Shown here: one piece after another, positions 41,961 to 50,514 of the stretch
Layout: each line of letters starts with the position of its first letter
How positions within the stretch are numbered: the stretch's first letter is position 1
Assembly: GCF_030519475.1 (NCBI RefSeq)
Contig: NZ_JAUMKD010000003.1
Span: 310,001-374,000, forward strand
Reading direction: 5' to 3'
Length of the DNA: 64,000 nt
Source of the DNA: Micromonospora sp. C28SCA-DRY-2
Lineage (GTDB): Bacteria; Actinomycetota; Actinomycetes; Mycobacteriales; Micromonosporaceae
The notes under the pieces: model-generated
Databases searched by the model: none
What the model was told of the DNA's origin: nothing
The model's input: the letters and a program-made list of their open reading frames with translations, nothing else
Made by a program: the position numbers and the translations under genes

Positions 41961-44497
41961 GGGGCCGGCCTCTCCGGCCACGGCCGGCCGGACGCGCCGG
42001 TCGAGCGGTCGGCCAGCAGCGTCCGCAGCAGCGCGAGCAGTTCGGCGCGGTTGGCGCAGTTGAGCCGGGAGCGCATCCGGGCCACGTGGTGCTCGACCGT
42101 CTTGGCGGAGATGAACAGCCGGTCACCGATCTCGCGATAGGTCAGGCCGGCCACCACCAGTTCACCGACCTCGCGTTCCCGGTCGCTGAGCCGGTGCGGC
42201 GCGGGGCTGGCGATGGCCTCGGCGTCCTCGGCCCGCGGGCCGCCCTTGGCGCCGGCCGACCGCCCCTGCAACATCCGGGCGCAGTCCAGCAGCGCGGTCA
42301 TCGCCCGCCGGTCCGAGGTGCGGATCGCCGCCTGCCCGGCGAGCCGCGCGCCGTCCCAGCACAGGCCGGCGTCGTGCAGCCCGCGGGCGGCCGCCTCCAC
42401 CCGCACCGGGTCGACGACGCCGCGCAGCACCTCCACCCAGCTCGCCGCCGCGGCGGCGACCACCGCGGCGTACCGGCTGTGGCCGGCGGCGGCGAGCAAC
42501 GCGGCCACGTGGTCGTCGGCGGCCGCCGGCTCCTCGGTGAGGATCGCCGCGTGCAGCCCGCTCCAATGCAGCGGGGCGCTCCACAGTGGCGGGTCGCCGA
42601 GCCGGGCCAGCAGCAGCCGGGCCTCGCGCAGGTACGGCGCCAGGCGGCCCAGGTCGCCCAGGCGCGCGCCGGCGATGGCCAGCTCGCCGAGGGGCAGCAG
42701 GGTGAACAGGTCGACCGGGTGCCGGACCAGCGCCTCCAGCGCGTGCCCCCAGCCGCGCTGGAGGGCGCCGAGGTCGCTGTTGCGGCGGGCGATGCCCAGC
42801 TCCAGCGCGGTGGCGAAGAGCAGGTCCCGCGACTCCAGCGGCCGGCCGCCGGTCACCGACGCGAGCCGGTCGGCGGCGAGCACCGTACGGCCGCGGACCA
42901 TCGCGATCCAGGCCTGCAGCAGCCGGTGCCGCCGGGCCAGCAACGGCCCGCCGGTGCCGCTGGCCAGGGCCCGGTCGAGCACCCGTTCGCCGATCTCCAG
43001 CTCGCCGCAGTGCAGGGCGGTCAGCGCGGCGAGCGCGGCCGGGCTGTCCGGCAGCAGCACCGCCCGGCCGGCCGGTTCGAGCAGCGCGGCCGCCTGCACC
43101 AGGGTGGAGAGCGCGACGGTCGGCGGGCCGTCGACGCTGGCGGCGATCCCGTCGGCCATCAGCCGGGCCGCGCTGGCGTGCAGGGTGGGCGGCCCGTCGG
43201 GGACCGGTCCGGCGCTGTCCGGGCGGTCGACCCGGTGACCGGCGGCGAGCACACCGACGGCCGCGAAGGCGCGCGCCGAGGCGCTGCCCGACCAGCGGTA
43301 CAGCTCCACGCTGCGGCCGAGCTGGCCCCGGTGCGCGAGCGCCGTGGCGGCGACCGCCGCCGCCTCGGCGCGGTCGGCCGGCGGGGCGGTGTCCAGCAGC
43401 CGGTCGGCCAGCCGCAGGGCGGCGTCCAGGTCGCCGGCGAGCGCGGCGGCGACCGCCTGCCGGACGGCCGCCGGCCGACCGGCGGCCGCGGCGGCGGCGA
43501 ACAGCTCCGCGGCCAGCGCCGGCTCCCCGGCCAGCGCCTCCTCGGCCGCGGCCGCCAGCGTCGGGGCCGGGCACTCGGCGGCCACGCCGGCCGCGAGCAG
43601 CGAGCGGACCAGCGGGAGCACCGGCCCGCCGCGGGCCAGTTGCACCTCGGTGAGCCGGCGCCACACCGCCGTGCGGTCGGTGGCCGGGCTCAGCGCGGCC
43701 ACCGCCCGGCGCACGATCGGCGCGAGCCGGCCGTCCGCGCCGAGCAGGCCGGCCGCCCGGGTCGCGGCGACCAGCTCGTCCACCTCCTCGGGGGTACGCC
43801 CGAGCAGCGGACCGAGCAGGTCGACCGGCAGCGGCACCCCGGCGGCGACGGCGAGCAGCAGCCGGCGTACGTCCGGCGCCAACTCCTCCAGCTCGGGGGC
43901 GAACTCCAGCACCACCTGCCGGGACGGCTCGGCGGGCACCGCACCGCCCTGCCCGCGCAGCCCACGGGCCAGCCGCTCGACGTCCCGCGGCACGCCGGCG
44001 GCCTGGGTGTGCACGAAGTCGACCAGGTCGGGGCGGCGGCCGAGGTCGGCGGCGGCGAGGTAGGCGGCGGTCTGCTCCCGGGCGAACGGGGTGAGCAGGA
44101 CCAGCTGCCCGTCCCGGCGCAGTGCGTCGGCCAGCTCGACCAGCGCCGCCGACCGGGGCCACGGCCGGTAGCCGACGGCCAGCCGGTGCCGGCGGGCGAC
44201 CACCAGGGCGTGCAGCGCGCGCAGCCGGGCGTCGTCGAGCAGGTGCGCGTCGTCGACCAGCAGCACCGCGTCCGGGTCGACCGCCTCGGCGGTGGCCGGC
44301 GCGCCCTCCACCACGGTCGCCCCGGCCTGCCGGTAGATCCGGCCCAGCTCCTGCAGGTACGCGCTGCGGCCGTGCCCGCCCGGCCCGGTCACGCCGAGCG
44401 TGAGCGGCGCGTCCGGGTCGCGCCCGACGGCGTCGAGCAGGGCTCGCGGCCCCGGGTCCAGCACCAGGCGGGACCCGGCGACGCTACTCATGATCAT
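41957..44497 (-). CDS. LuxR-family STAND ATPase regulator, IniR-like
   Basis: 846 residues: NTPase module at about 20-250 with Walker A GPGGHGRSAYL (Arg replaces Lys) and Walker B AVLLVDDAHLL, a long helical middle, and a LuxR helix-turn-helix at about 769-830 (LTYREIGDRLFISAKTVEHHVARMRSRLNC). Position and architecture recall IniR, the regulator beside mycobacterial iniBAC. ATG at 44497 is six bases after AAGG; an ATG at 44503 overlaps the Hsp70 stop as ATGA. Between the Hsp70-like gene and the kinase in one operon, it is the best candidate to control the divergent ini genes. Confidence 0.85.
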   Translation of the reverse strand: MIMSSVAGSRLVLDPGPRALLDAVGRDPDAPLTLGVTGPGGHGRSAYLQELGRIYRQAGATVVEGAPATAEAVDPDAVLLVDDAHLLDDARLRALHALVVARRHRLAVGYRPWPRSAALVELADALRRDGQLVLLTPFAREQTAAYLAAADLGRRPDLVDFVHTQAAGVPRDVERLARGLRGQGGAVPAEPSRQVVLEFAPELEELAPDVRRLLLAVAAGVPLPVDLLGPLLGRTPEEVDELVAATRAAGLLGADGRLAPIVRRAVAALSPATDRTAVWRRLTEVQLARGGPVLPLVRSLLAAGVAAECPAPTLAAAAEEALAGEPALAAELFAAAAAAGRPAAVRQAVAAALAGDLDAALRLADRLLDTAPPADRAEAAAVAATALAHRGQLGRSVELYRWSGSASARAFAAVGVLAAGHRVDRPDSAGPVPDGPPTLHASAARLMADGIAASVDGPPTVALSTLVQAAALLEPAGRAVLLPDSPAALAALTALHCGELEIGERVLDRALASGTGGPLLARRHRLLQAWIAMVRGRTVLAADRLASVTGGRPLESRDLLFATALELGIARRNSDLGALQRGWGHALEALVRHPVDLFTLLPLGELAIAGARLGDLGRLAPYLREARLLLARLGDPPLWSAPLHWSGLHAAILTEEPAAADDHVAALLAAAGHSRYAAVVAAAAASWVEVLRGVVDPVRVEAAARGLHDAGLCWDGARLAGQAAIRTSDRRAMTALLDCARMLQGRSAGAKGGPRAEDAEAIASPAPHRLSDREREVGELVVAGLTYREIGDRLFISAKTVEHHVARMRSRLNCANRAELLALLRTLLADRSTGASGRPWPERPAP

Positions 44498-44499
44498 GG

Positions 44500-45795
44500 T
44501 CATCCTTCGCGTCCCCGCCCGCGCGCGAGCGCCAGGCGGCGGGACGCCCTCGGCAGTTCCAGTGGGGTGATCCGGACCGGCGGCCGGGGTGGTGGCTGGT
44601 CGGGCACCGGCCCGTCCAGGTCGGGTCGTCGCCGGGCCGGCAGGGGGGCTTCTCGGCCCGCGCCGCTGACCGGGGCCTCGGCACGGCGCGGCCCGGCGGC
44701 CGGGCGGGGCTCCGGCACCCGCCGCGGCGGGCGCGGCGCGACCACCTGGCAGGCGGCCAGCGCCGCCCCGGTGGCGGCGGTCAGCTGCGGATGGGGCTCC
44801 ACCTCGACCGGCACCGGGAAGGCCGCGGCGAGCAGTTCGGCGACCAGCGGGATCCGGGTGGACCCGCCGGCGAGCAGGACGCCGTCGAGCTGCGCCGGGC
44901 GCAACCCGGCGGAGTGGACGGTCCGGACCAGCAGGTCGACGGTGGCCTGGACGGCCGGCCGGATCAGCTCCTCGAACCCGGTCCGGCTGACCGGCACCCG
45001 GGCGGGGCCGGTCGGCAGGGTCAGCAGCACGTCGGTCTCGGCGTCCACGGTCAGCTCGCGCTTGGCCCGCTCGCACTGCGGCAGCAGGCCGCGCAGCACG
45101 GCGTCCGCCGTGCGCCGCCCGGCGGCGCCCAGTTCCCGGGCCAGCACGGCGCGGACGTGGTCGGCCAGCGCCTCGTCGAAGTCGGCTCCGCCGAGCCGGT
45201 CGAGCCCCTGCGGGAGACCGAACGTCTGGTAGGTGCCGCGCGGGGTGCGCCGCACCAGGGCCGCCTCGAAGGTGGTGCCGCCGAGCGCGTACACGGCCGC
45301 CGAGCCGCCCGGGAAGCCACGGGCGGCGTGGCTCTCGGCCACGGTGACCGTCCGGGGCAGCAGGGTCACCCCGGCCAGCCCGAACTCCCGCAGGGCGGCT
45401 CGCAGCAGGTCACGCCGGTGCCCGCCCCAGCCGGCGGGGTGGCTGAGCACGACGGCCTCGGCCGGCTCGCCCTCCTGGTCGTGGACGCGCTGCACCACCC
45501 AGGTCGCCAGCGCGGCGGTCAGCGTCTGCGGGGAGCACGGCTCGCCGGCGAGCAGCAGCGGAACGTCGTCGCCGACCCGGCGGACGAAGCCGCGGGCGGT
45601 GCGGCCGGGCTCGGCGTCGGTCGGCTCGCCGACCAGGAACATGCCGTCCGCCGACAGCCGTAGCACTGACGGTACGGTCACCGAACCGTCATCCAGCGTG
45701 ACCGCCTCGGGTCGGCTCCAGGTCTCCCCCCGGCGCCGGGCCACACTGGCCACGGTGGTGGTGCTTCCGATGTCTATCCCCAGGACGTACGGCAT
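44500..45795 (-). CDS. Hsp70-family actin-like ATPase lacking a canonical substrate domain
   Basis: 431 residues. The Hsp70 nucleotide-binding fold spans about 1-355: phosphate-1 loop GIDIGSTTTVASV, LLPRTVTVAESHAA, phosphate-2 region YALGGTTFEAAL (canonical D-x-GGGT-x-D altered) and adenosine motif LAGGSTRIPLVAEL. Instead of the beta-sandwich substrate domain there is a 75-residue Pro/Arg-rich tail. ATG at 45795 after GAGGGAAG. It is the first gene of a leftward operon of up to six genes and faces iniB across 300 bp. It may be a nucleotide-dependent scaffold rather than a folding chaperone. Confidence 0.88.
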   Translation of the reverse strand: MPYVLGIDIGSTTTVASVARRRGETWSRPEAVTLDDGSVTVPSVLRLSADGMFLVGEPTDAEPGRTARGFVRRVGDDVPLLLAGEPCSPQTLTAALATWVVQRVHDQEGEPAEAVVLSHPAGWGGHRRDLLRAALREFGLAGVTLLPRTVTVAESHAARGFPGGSAAVYALGGTTFEAALVRRTPRGTYQTFGLPQGLDRLGGADFDEALADHVRAVLARELGAAGRRTADAVLRGLLPQCERAKRELTVDAETDVLLTLPTGPARVPVSRTGFEELIRPAVQATVDLLVRTVHSAGLRPAQLDGVLLAGGSTRIPLVAELLAAAFPVPVEVEPHPQLTAATGAALAACQVVAPRPPRRVPEPRPAAGPRRAEAPVSGAGREAPLPARRRPDLDGPVPDQPPPRPPVRITPLELPRASRRLALARGRGREG

Positions 45796-46095
45796 CCGCT
45801 TTCTTCCCTCACCGCGAGTCGGCCGGCCGGTGGCGACGGGTGTCGGCACCCGGCGGCGACCACCCCCGGCGAAACCCCCGTGGGCTCCTACGTTCGTACC
45901 AGAGATCACTCCCGGATCGGGACCCTAACTCTGGCCGGCCCGAGTCCCCCAGTCCCCCTAACGGACGAGGGGGTGGACACCCTAATCCGGCGGGGCGGGT
46001 TGCGGGGCGTTCCCCGATGCCCGGCGCCGCCCCCGGCCGTACGGTCGCTGTCGACGATCGACGGTCACCGACGCCAACCGAGGAGAACTGGCACC
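45796..46095. promoter_or_regulatory. 300-bp divergent control region between hsp70-like and iniB-like genes
   Basis: No gene here. Three copies of CCCTAA (45923, 45956, 45980) occur within 64 bp, the first and third in ACCCTAA context and spaced 33 and 24 bp. AGTCCCCC is directly repeated at 45943-45950 and 45951-45958, and GAGGGGG at 45967 could pair with the CCCCC tracts. These repeats are candidates for binding by the LuxR protein. No consensus -35/-10 pair stands out, so activator dependence is likely. AGGAG at 46081 is the iniB ribosome site. Confidence 0.5.
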
Positions 46096-47013
46096 ATGCC
46101 GCACCAGACCCTGCACGACTTCGTCCTCAACCTGCTCACCGACCCCGACGCGCGGTCGGCGTTCGACCTCGACCCGGAGGGCGCGTTGCGGGCCGCCGGT
46201 CTGCACGACATCACCGCCGCCGACGTGCAGGACGTCGTGCCCCTCGTGGTCGACTACGCCCCGGTCCACGGCCTCACCCCGACCGGCCCCACCGGACAAC
46301 TCGGCGTCGACCCCCTGCTGACCGACACCACCGACGTCGTCGGCCAACTCCAGAACGTCACCCACCAGCTCAGCCTCACCACCGGCGACAACGGCCTCGA
46401 CGTCAAAGCCGGCGTCCTCGGCGCCATCGCCGTCGACCCCACCGCCGTCGGCATCGGCGCCACCGTCCTGCCCGGCATCGGCCTCGGCATCGGCCCCGGC
46501 GGCCTCAGCACCGACCTCACCGGCGCCCACGACCTCGCCCACACCCTCGACGCCGACGTCATCGGCGCCGTCGACACCACCGCCGACCCCGCCGTCGCCG
46601 ACCTCACCACCACCCTCGGCAACCCCACCGCCCCCCTCGACGGCGGCGACACCGGCCTGCTCGGCACCGGCCTGCTCGGCGGCGACGGCCTCCTCGGCGG
46701 CACCCTCGGCAACACCCAGGGCCAGGTCGACGGCCTCGTCGACGGCCTCGGCGTCGACGACACCCTCGGCGGCCTCGGCATCGGCACCGGGCAGGGCGGC
46801 GTCGTCCCGCCGATCGACGTCCCCTCCACCGTGGACGGCGTCACCGGCCAGGTCGACGGCCTGCTCGGTGGGGTCACCGGCACGGTGGGCGGCGTGACCG
46901 GCGGCGTGACCGGCGGCGTGACCGGCGGTGTCACCGGCGACGCCGGGGTCCACGGCGACGCTTCGGCGTCGGCCGGCGGCGGCCTGCTCGGGGTCACCGA
47001 CGGACTGCTCTGA
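46096..47013 (+). CDS. iniB: IniB-like protein with glycine-rich repeat region
   Basis: 305 residues. The first 55 match the IniB N-terminal domain (LHDFVLNLLTDPDARSAFDLDPEGALRAAGL, compared with LIDYILSLFRSEDAARSF in M. tuberculosis IniB). The remainder is low-complexity Gly/Asp/Val/Leu/Thr, ending in GGVTG tandem repeats and GLLGVTDGLL. No signal peptide is seen. In mycobacteria iniB leads the isoniazid-induced iniBAC operon, and the order B-A-C is kept here. Its molecular role is unknown. A strong terminator follows. Confidence 0.85.
   Translation: MPHQTLHDFVLNLLTDPDARSAFDLDPEGALRAAGLHDITAADVQDVVPLVVDYAPVHGLTPTGPTGQLGVDPLLTDTTDVVGQLQNVTHQLSLTTGDNGLDVKAGVLGAIAVDPTAVGIGATVLPGIGLGIGPGGLSTDLTGAHDLAHTLDADVIGAVDTTADPAVADLTTTLGNPTAPLDGGDTGLLGTGLLGGDGLLGGTLGNTQGQVDGLVDGLGVDDTLGGLGIGTGQGGVVPPIDVPSTVDGVTGQVDGLLGGVTGTVGGVTGGVTGGVTGGVTGDAGVHGDASASAGGGLLGVTDGLL
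46888..46935 (+). repeat. Four tandem 12-bp repeats encoding GGVT
   Basis: Three perfect GGCGGCGTGACC units and one variant GGCGGTGTCACC, in frame inside the iniB-like gene. Confidence 0.9.
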
Positions 47014-47031
47014 CCGGAACCGGTGGGAGCG

Positions 47032-47066
47032 AAAAGGCCGGACCGCCCTGGGCGGTCCGGCCTTTT
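47032..47066 (+). terminator. Very strong terminator between iniB-like and iniA genes
   Basis: Perfect 17-bp arms AAAAGGCCGGACCGCCC and complement ending in TTTT, separated by one base. The A and T tracts make it work in both directions. It implies that iniB is mostly transcribed apart from iniAC. Confidence 0.92.
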
Positions 47067-47078
47067 CCCGGACCCCTC

Positions 47079-47114
47079 TTGATAATTGCCATGAAATCCG
47101 CACACTTGGTGCGG
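47079..47114 (+). promoter_or_regulatory. Candidate iniAC promoter with hairpin
   Basis: TTGATA (47079-47084), 17-bp spacer and ACACTT (47102-47107) lie just after the terminator. CCGCAC-ACTTG-GTGCGG (47098-47114) is a 6-bp inverted repeat reaching the start codons. A GTG at 47114 and the ATG at 47117 follow the -10 by six and nine bases, so iniA may be leaderless. Confidence 0.5.
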
Positions 47115-47116
47115 TG

Positions 47117-48964
47117 ATGGCGGGGATCTGGCTGGACGTGCTCGACGAGATCGCCCGTACGTGCCGGGAGCACGGGCGCGGCGACCTGCTCCAGACGGTC
47201 CGGGACAAGCGCGCCCAGCTGCTGGATCCGACGCTGCGGGTGCTGGTGCTCGGCGAGCCGAACCAGGGCAAGAGCCAGCTGGTCAACGCGATCGTCAACG
47301 CCCCGGTCTGCCCGGTCGGCGACGGCCGCACCACCCTGCTGCCCACCGTGGTGCGGCACGCCGCGGTGGCCGCCGCCGCGGTGGTCCAGGCTCCACCGTC
47401 CACTCCGGGTCGGCCCGGCGGCGGCACCGGGACCGTGGAGCGGACGGCGGTCCCGCTGGACCAGATCCCCGCCGGGGTGGCCGGCACCCTGCGCCGGGCC
47501 GGTGGCGGGCCGGCGTACGTCGAGATCGGACTCCCCCGCGCCCTGCTCGGCGCGGGCCTGGTGCTGGTCGACACCCCGGGCGCCGACGAGGTGGCCGCGC
47601 TCGGCGCGGCCGCGCCGGCCGCCGCGCTGAACCGCGCGGACACCGTGCTGCTGGTCTCCGACTCGACCCGGGAACTCTCCGTCGCCGAGCTGAACGTGCT
47701 GCTGCACCTCACCCGGTCGCATCCCAACGTGCTGGTGGTGCAGACCAAGACCGACCTGGCGCCGGACTGGCGGGCGGTGGCCGAGCGCAACCGCAGGCAC
47801 CTCGCCGAGGCCGGCGTGCCGGCGGCGCTGATCTGCGTGTCGGCGGCGCTGCGGCTGCGTGCCGCGGCCGCCGACGACCGCGACCTCAACGCCGAGTCGG
47901 GCTTTCCGGTGCTGATCGCCCGGCTCCAGCGCGACCTGGCCGGCAAGGGCGACGTGCTGGCCCGGGCGTCGGTGAGCCTGGTGGCCCGCACGGTGGTGGA
48001 GCAGCTCGCCGCGCCGCTGCGCGCCGAACTGGCCAGCCAGCAGGCCGAGCGGGAGACCGGCCCGATGTCCCGGCTGCACGCCGCCCAGCGGGAGGCCGAC
48101 GAGCTGCGCCGGTGTGCCACCCGGTGGCAGAACACGCTCGCCGACGAGATGGCCGACCTGCTCTCCGACATCGAGTACGACCTGCGCGACCGCACCCGGG
48201 AGATCCTGCGGATGGTCGACGACGCGTTCGACACCGCCGACCCCCTTGTCGCCTGGGACACCTTCGAGGAGTGGCTGCGGCAGAGCCTGGTCGAGGCGGC
48301 CGAGGCCAACCACGAGTGGCTGGTGCAGCGCTGCGACTTCGCCGCCCGGCGGGTGGCCGGCAACTTCGCCCGGTACGGCTACGACGTGCTGCCGCCGTGG
48401 TCGATGGCGGTGCCCGACGACCTCGGCGACCGGCTGCCGAGCATGGAACGGCCGAGCATCGACCGGTTCACCGCGGGGCAGAAGGTGTTCACCGGCATGA
48501 AGGGCTCGTACGGCGGCCTGCTCATGTTCGGCCTGGCGATGACGCTGGCCGGGATGCCGATGATCAACCCGGTGTCGATCGGCGCCGGCGCGCTGTTCGG
48601 CGGCAAGAGCATCCGGGACGAGGGCCGGCAGCTGCTGCGCCGCCGCCAGGCGACCGTCAAGACGGCGATCCAGCGGCACGTCGACGACTTCTTCGTCCGG
48701 ATGACCAAGGAGTGCCGGGACGCCACCCGGCAGGTGCAGCGGATGCTGCGGGACCACTTCACCGCGCTGACCGAGGAGTTACAGGAGGCCATCGTCGCGT
48801 CGCTGCGTACCGCCAAGCAGGCCGCGGACACCGACGCGGCGGCGCGCGACCAGCGCCAGCGCGAGATCCGGCTGACCATGACCCGGCTGGCCGCGCTCTA
48901 CGAGCAGGCGCAGCAGTTGACCGGCGCCCGGCCCGCGGCGGCCACCCTGGAGCCCCGGGCATGA
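47117..48964 (+). CDS. iniA: IniA-like dynamin-family GTPase
   Basis: 615 residues. Bacterial dynamin with an intact GTPase domain: G1 GEPNQGKS (46-53), G3 DTPG (152-155) and G4 TKTD (210-213), followed by a long helical stalk and a hydrophobic paddle at about 466-500 (GGLLMFGLAMTLAGMPMINP). IniA of mycobacteria is a membrane-fission dynamin that protects against envelope-acting drugs. It is coupled by ATGA to iniC. The start is weakly supported because there is no clear ribosome site. Confidence 0.92.
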   Translation: MAGIWLDVLDEIARTCREHGRGDLLQTVRDKRAQLLDPTLRVLVLGEPNQGKSQLVNAIVNAPVCPVGDGRTTLLPTVVRHAAVAAAAVVQAPPSTPGRPGGGTGTVERTAVPLDQIPAGVAGTLRRAGGGPAYVEIGLPRALLGAGLVLVDTPGADEVAALGAAAPAAALNRADTVLLVSDSTRELSVAELNVLLHLTRSHPNVLVVQTKTDLAPDWRAVAERNRRHLAEAGVPAALICVSAALRLRAAAADDRDLNAESGFPVLIARLQRDLAGKGDVLARASVSLVARTVVEQLAAPLRAELASQQAERETGPMSRLHAAQREADELRRCATRWQNTLADEMADLLSDIEYDLRDRTREILRMVDDAFDTADPLVAWDTFEEWLRQSLVEAAEANHEWLVQRCDFAARRVAGNFARYGYDVLPPWSMAVPDDLGDRLPSMERPSIDRFTAGQKVFTGMKGSYGGLLMFGLAMTLAGMPMINPVSIGAGALFGGKSIRDEGRQLLRRRQATVKTAIQRHVDDFFVRMTKECRDATRQVQRMLRDHFTALTEELQEAIVASLRTAKQAADTDAAARDQRQREIRLTMTRLAALYEQAQQLTGARPAAATLEPRA

Positions 48965-50430
48965 CCGTCGGCCTGCGGCTGGACGAGGCGGTCTGGGGGC
49001 TGCTGCACCGGGCCCTGGAGTGTTACCGGGACGATCCCCGGGCCACCGCGCACCTGCGCCGCCAGTTGGCCCGGCTGGAGCAGCCGCTGCGCATCGCGAT
49101 CGCCGGTCCGTGGCGCTCCGGCCGGTCGACGGTGTTGAACGCGCTGATGGGCGAGGAGGTCGCGCCGGTCGAGGGGACCGACGGCAGCGGCGTCTTCACC
49201 TGGTACGAGGACGGCGCGCAGCCGGCGGCGACCGCCTACTCGACCAGCCACCCGCCCCAGCAGCTCGCGGTGGCCAAGTCGGCGACCGGGATGCGGGTGG
49301 ACCTGGTCGGCTGGCGGGCCGGCGAGCTGCGCGACATCGTGGTGCGGTGGCCCACCCGGGCGCTGCGGCAGATCACGCTGATCGACACGCCCCCGGTGAC
49401 CGGCCCGGACGAGCACGGCCGGTCGCCGGTACTGGACCGGGTGCTGCGCGACGCGGACGCCCTGCTCTACCTGACCCGGGACGGTCGGGGCAGCGACCTG
49501 CGGCTGCTGGAGTCGGTCCGGGAGAGCGCGGTCGGGCAGGCCGCCCCGATGCCGGTGGTGCTGGTGCTGTCCCGGGCGGACGAGATCGGCGGCGGGCGGA
49601 TCGACGCCCTGCTCACCGCCCGGCAGGTCGCCCGCCGGCAGCAGCGCGACCCGCGGGTCGACGCGGTCTGCCTGAACGTGGTGGCGTGCAGCGGGCTGCT
49701 CGGCCTGGCCGGCCGGGTGCTCAGCGAGTCCGACTACGCGGCGCTGGCCCAGCTGGCCCGGGTGCCCCGCCCGGAGCTGGAGGCGTACCTGCTCTCCGCC
49801 GACCGTTTCCTGCGCGGCGAGCTGCCGGTGGCGCTGGACGCCGAGGTGCGCGCCACGCTGCTGGAGCGGCTGGGCCTGTTCGGGGTCCGGCTGGCCACCA
49901 CCCTGGTGCGGACGGGTTGCGACAGCCGGGTGGCGCTCTGCGCGGAGCTGATCCGGCGCAGCGGCCTGACCGAGCTGCGCGAGTCGGTGCACCGGTTCTT
50001 CGTCGACCGGCGGGACACCCTCAAGGCGCGCTCGGCGCTGGCCGCCGTGGAGGCGGTGCTACGGGCCGAGCCGGGCCCGGGCGGCGCGGAACTGCTCGGC
50101 ACTGTCGAGCAGATCCTCGCCGGCGCGCACGAGTTCCAGGAGCTGCGCCTGCTCGCCGCGCTGCGGGACACCCGGCTCGGCTTCGACGCCGACCTGGCCG
50201 CGGAGGCGCGGCGGCTGGTCGGCGGTGACGGGGTCGGGTTGGCCGCCCGGCTCGGCGTCGAGCACGACGCGACGGTGCAGCGGCTGTGGGAGGTCGCCGC
50301 CGACGCGCAGTGGCGCTGGCGGGAGCGCGCGGAGGATCCGGTGTTGCGGCTGGCCCAGCGGCGGGGCGCGGAGGTCGTGGTCCGCAGCTGCGAGGGGATG
50401 CTCGCGGAGCTGGCCGAGGGCGGGCGCTGA
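48961..50430 (+). CDS. iniC: IniC-like dynamin-family GTPase with altered P-loop
   Basis: 489 residues, almost the length of M. tuberculosis IniC and clearly alike around SRADEIGGGRIDALL and the helical C-terminus. The P-loop is GPWRSGRST (49-57): Arg55 stands where GTPases need Lys. G3 is DTPPV (142-146) and G4 is SRAD (204-207). It may bind nucleotide poorly and act as the regulatory partner of IniA. The ATG overlaps the iniA stop as ATGA. Confidence 0.9.
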   Translation: MTVGLRLDEAVWGLLHRALECYRDDPRATAHLRRQLARLEQPLRIAIAGPWRSGRSTVLNALMGEEVAPVEGTDGSGVFTWYEDGAQPAATAYSTSHPPQQLAVAKSATGMRVDLVGWRAGELRDIVVRWPTRALRQITLIDTPPVTGPDEHGRSPVLDRVLRDADALLYLTRDGRGSDLRLLESVRESAVGQAAPMPVVLVLSRADEIGGGRIDALLTARQVARRQQRDPRVDAVCLNVVACSGLLGLAGRVLSESDYAALAQLARVPRPELEAYLLSADRFLRGELPVALDAEVRATLLERLGLFGVRLATTLVRTGCDSRVALCAELIRRSGLTELRESVHRFFVDRRDTLKARSALAAVEAVLRAEPGPGGAELLGTVEQILAGAHEFQELRLLAALRDTRLGFDADLAAEARRLVGGDGVGLAARLGVEHDATVQRLWEVAADAQWRWRERAEDPVLRLAQRRGAEVVVRSCEGMLAELAEGGR

Positions 50431-50514
50431 CCGGTCAGCGCGGACGACCCGCCGGCCGGCCGCCCACCGCACGGACCGCCCGCCGCATGGTCAGCGCGGG
50501 CGCGCGCCGGTCGG

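Noticed and set aside
42086..45232. Open frame of over 1000 codons on the + strand opposite the LuxR and Hsp70 genes
   Set aside because: Arg/Gly/Gln-rich with no domain; a codon-bias shadow of the real minus-strand genes.
46888..46935. CRISPR-like short repeats
   Set aside because: Contiguous 12-bp units without spacers, in frame inside the iniB-like gene.
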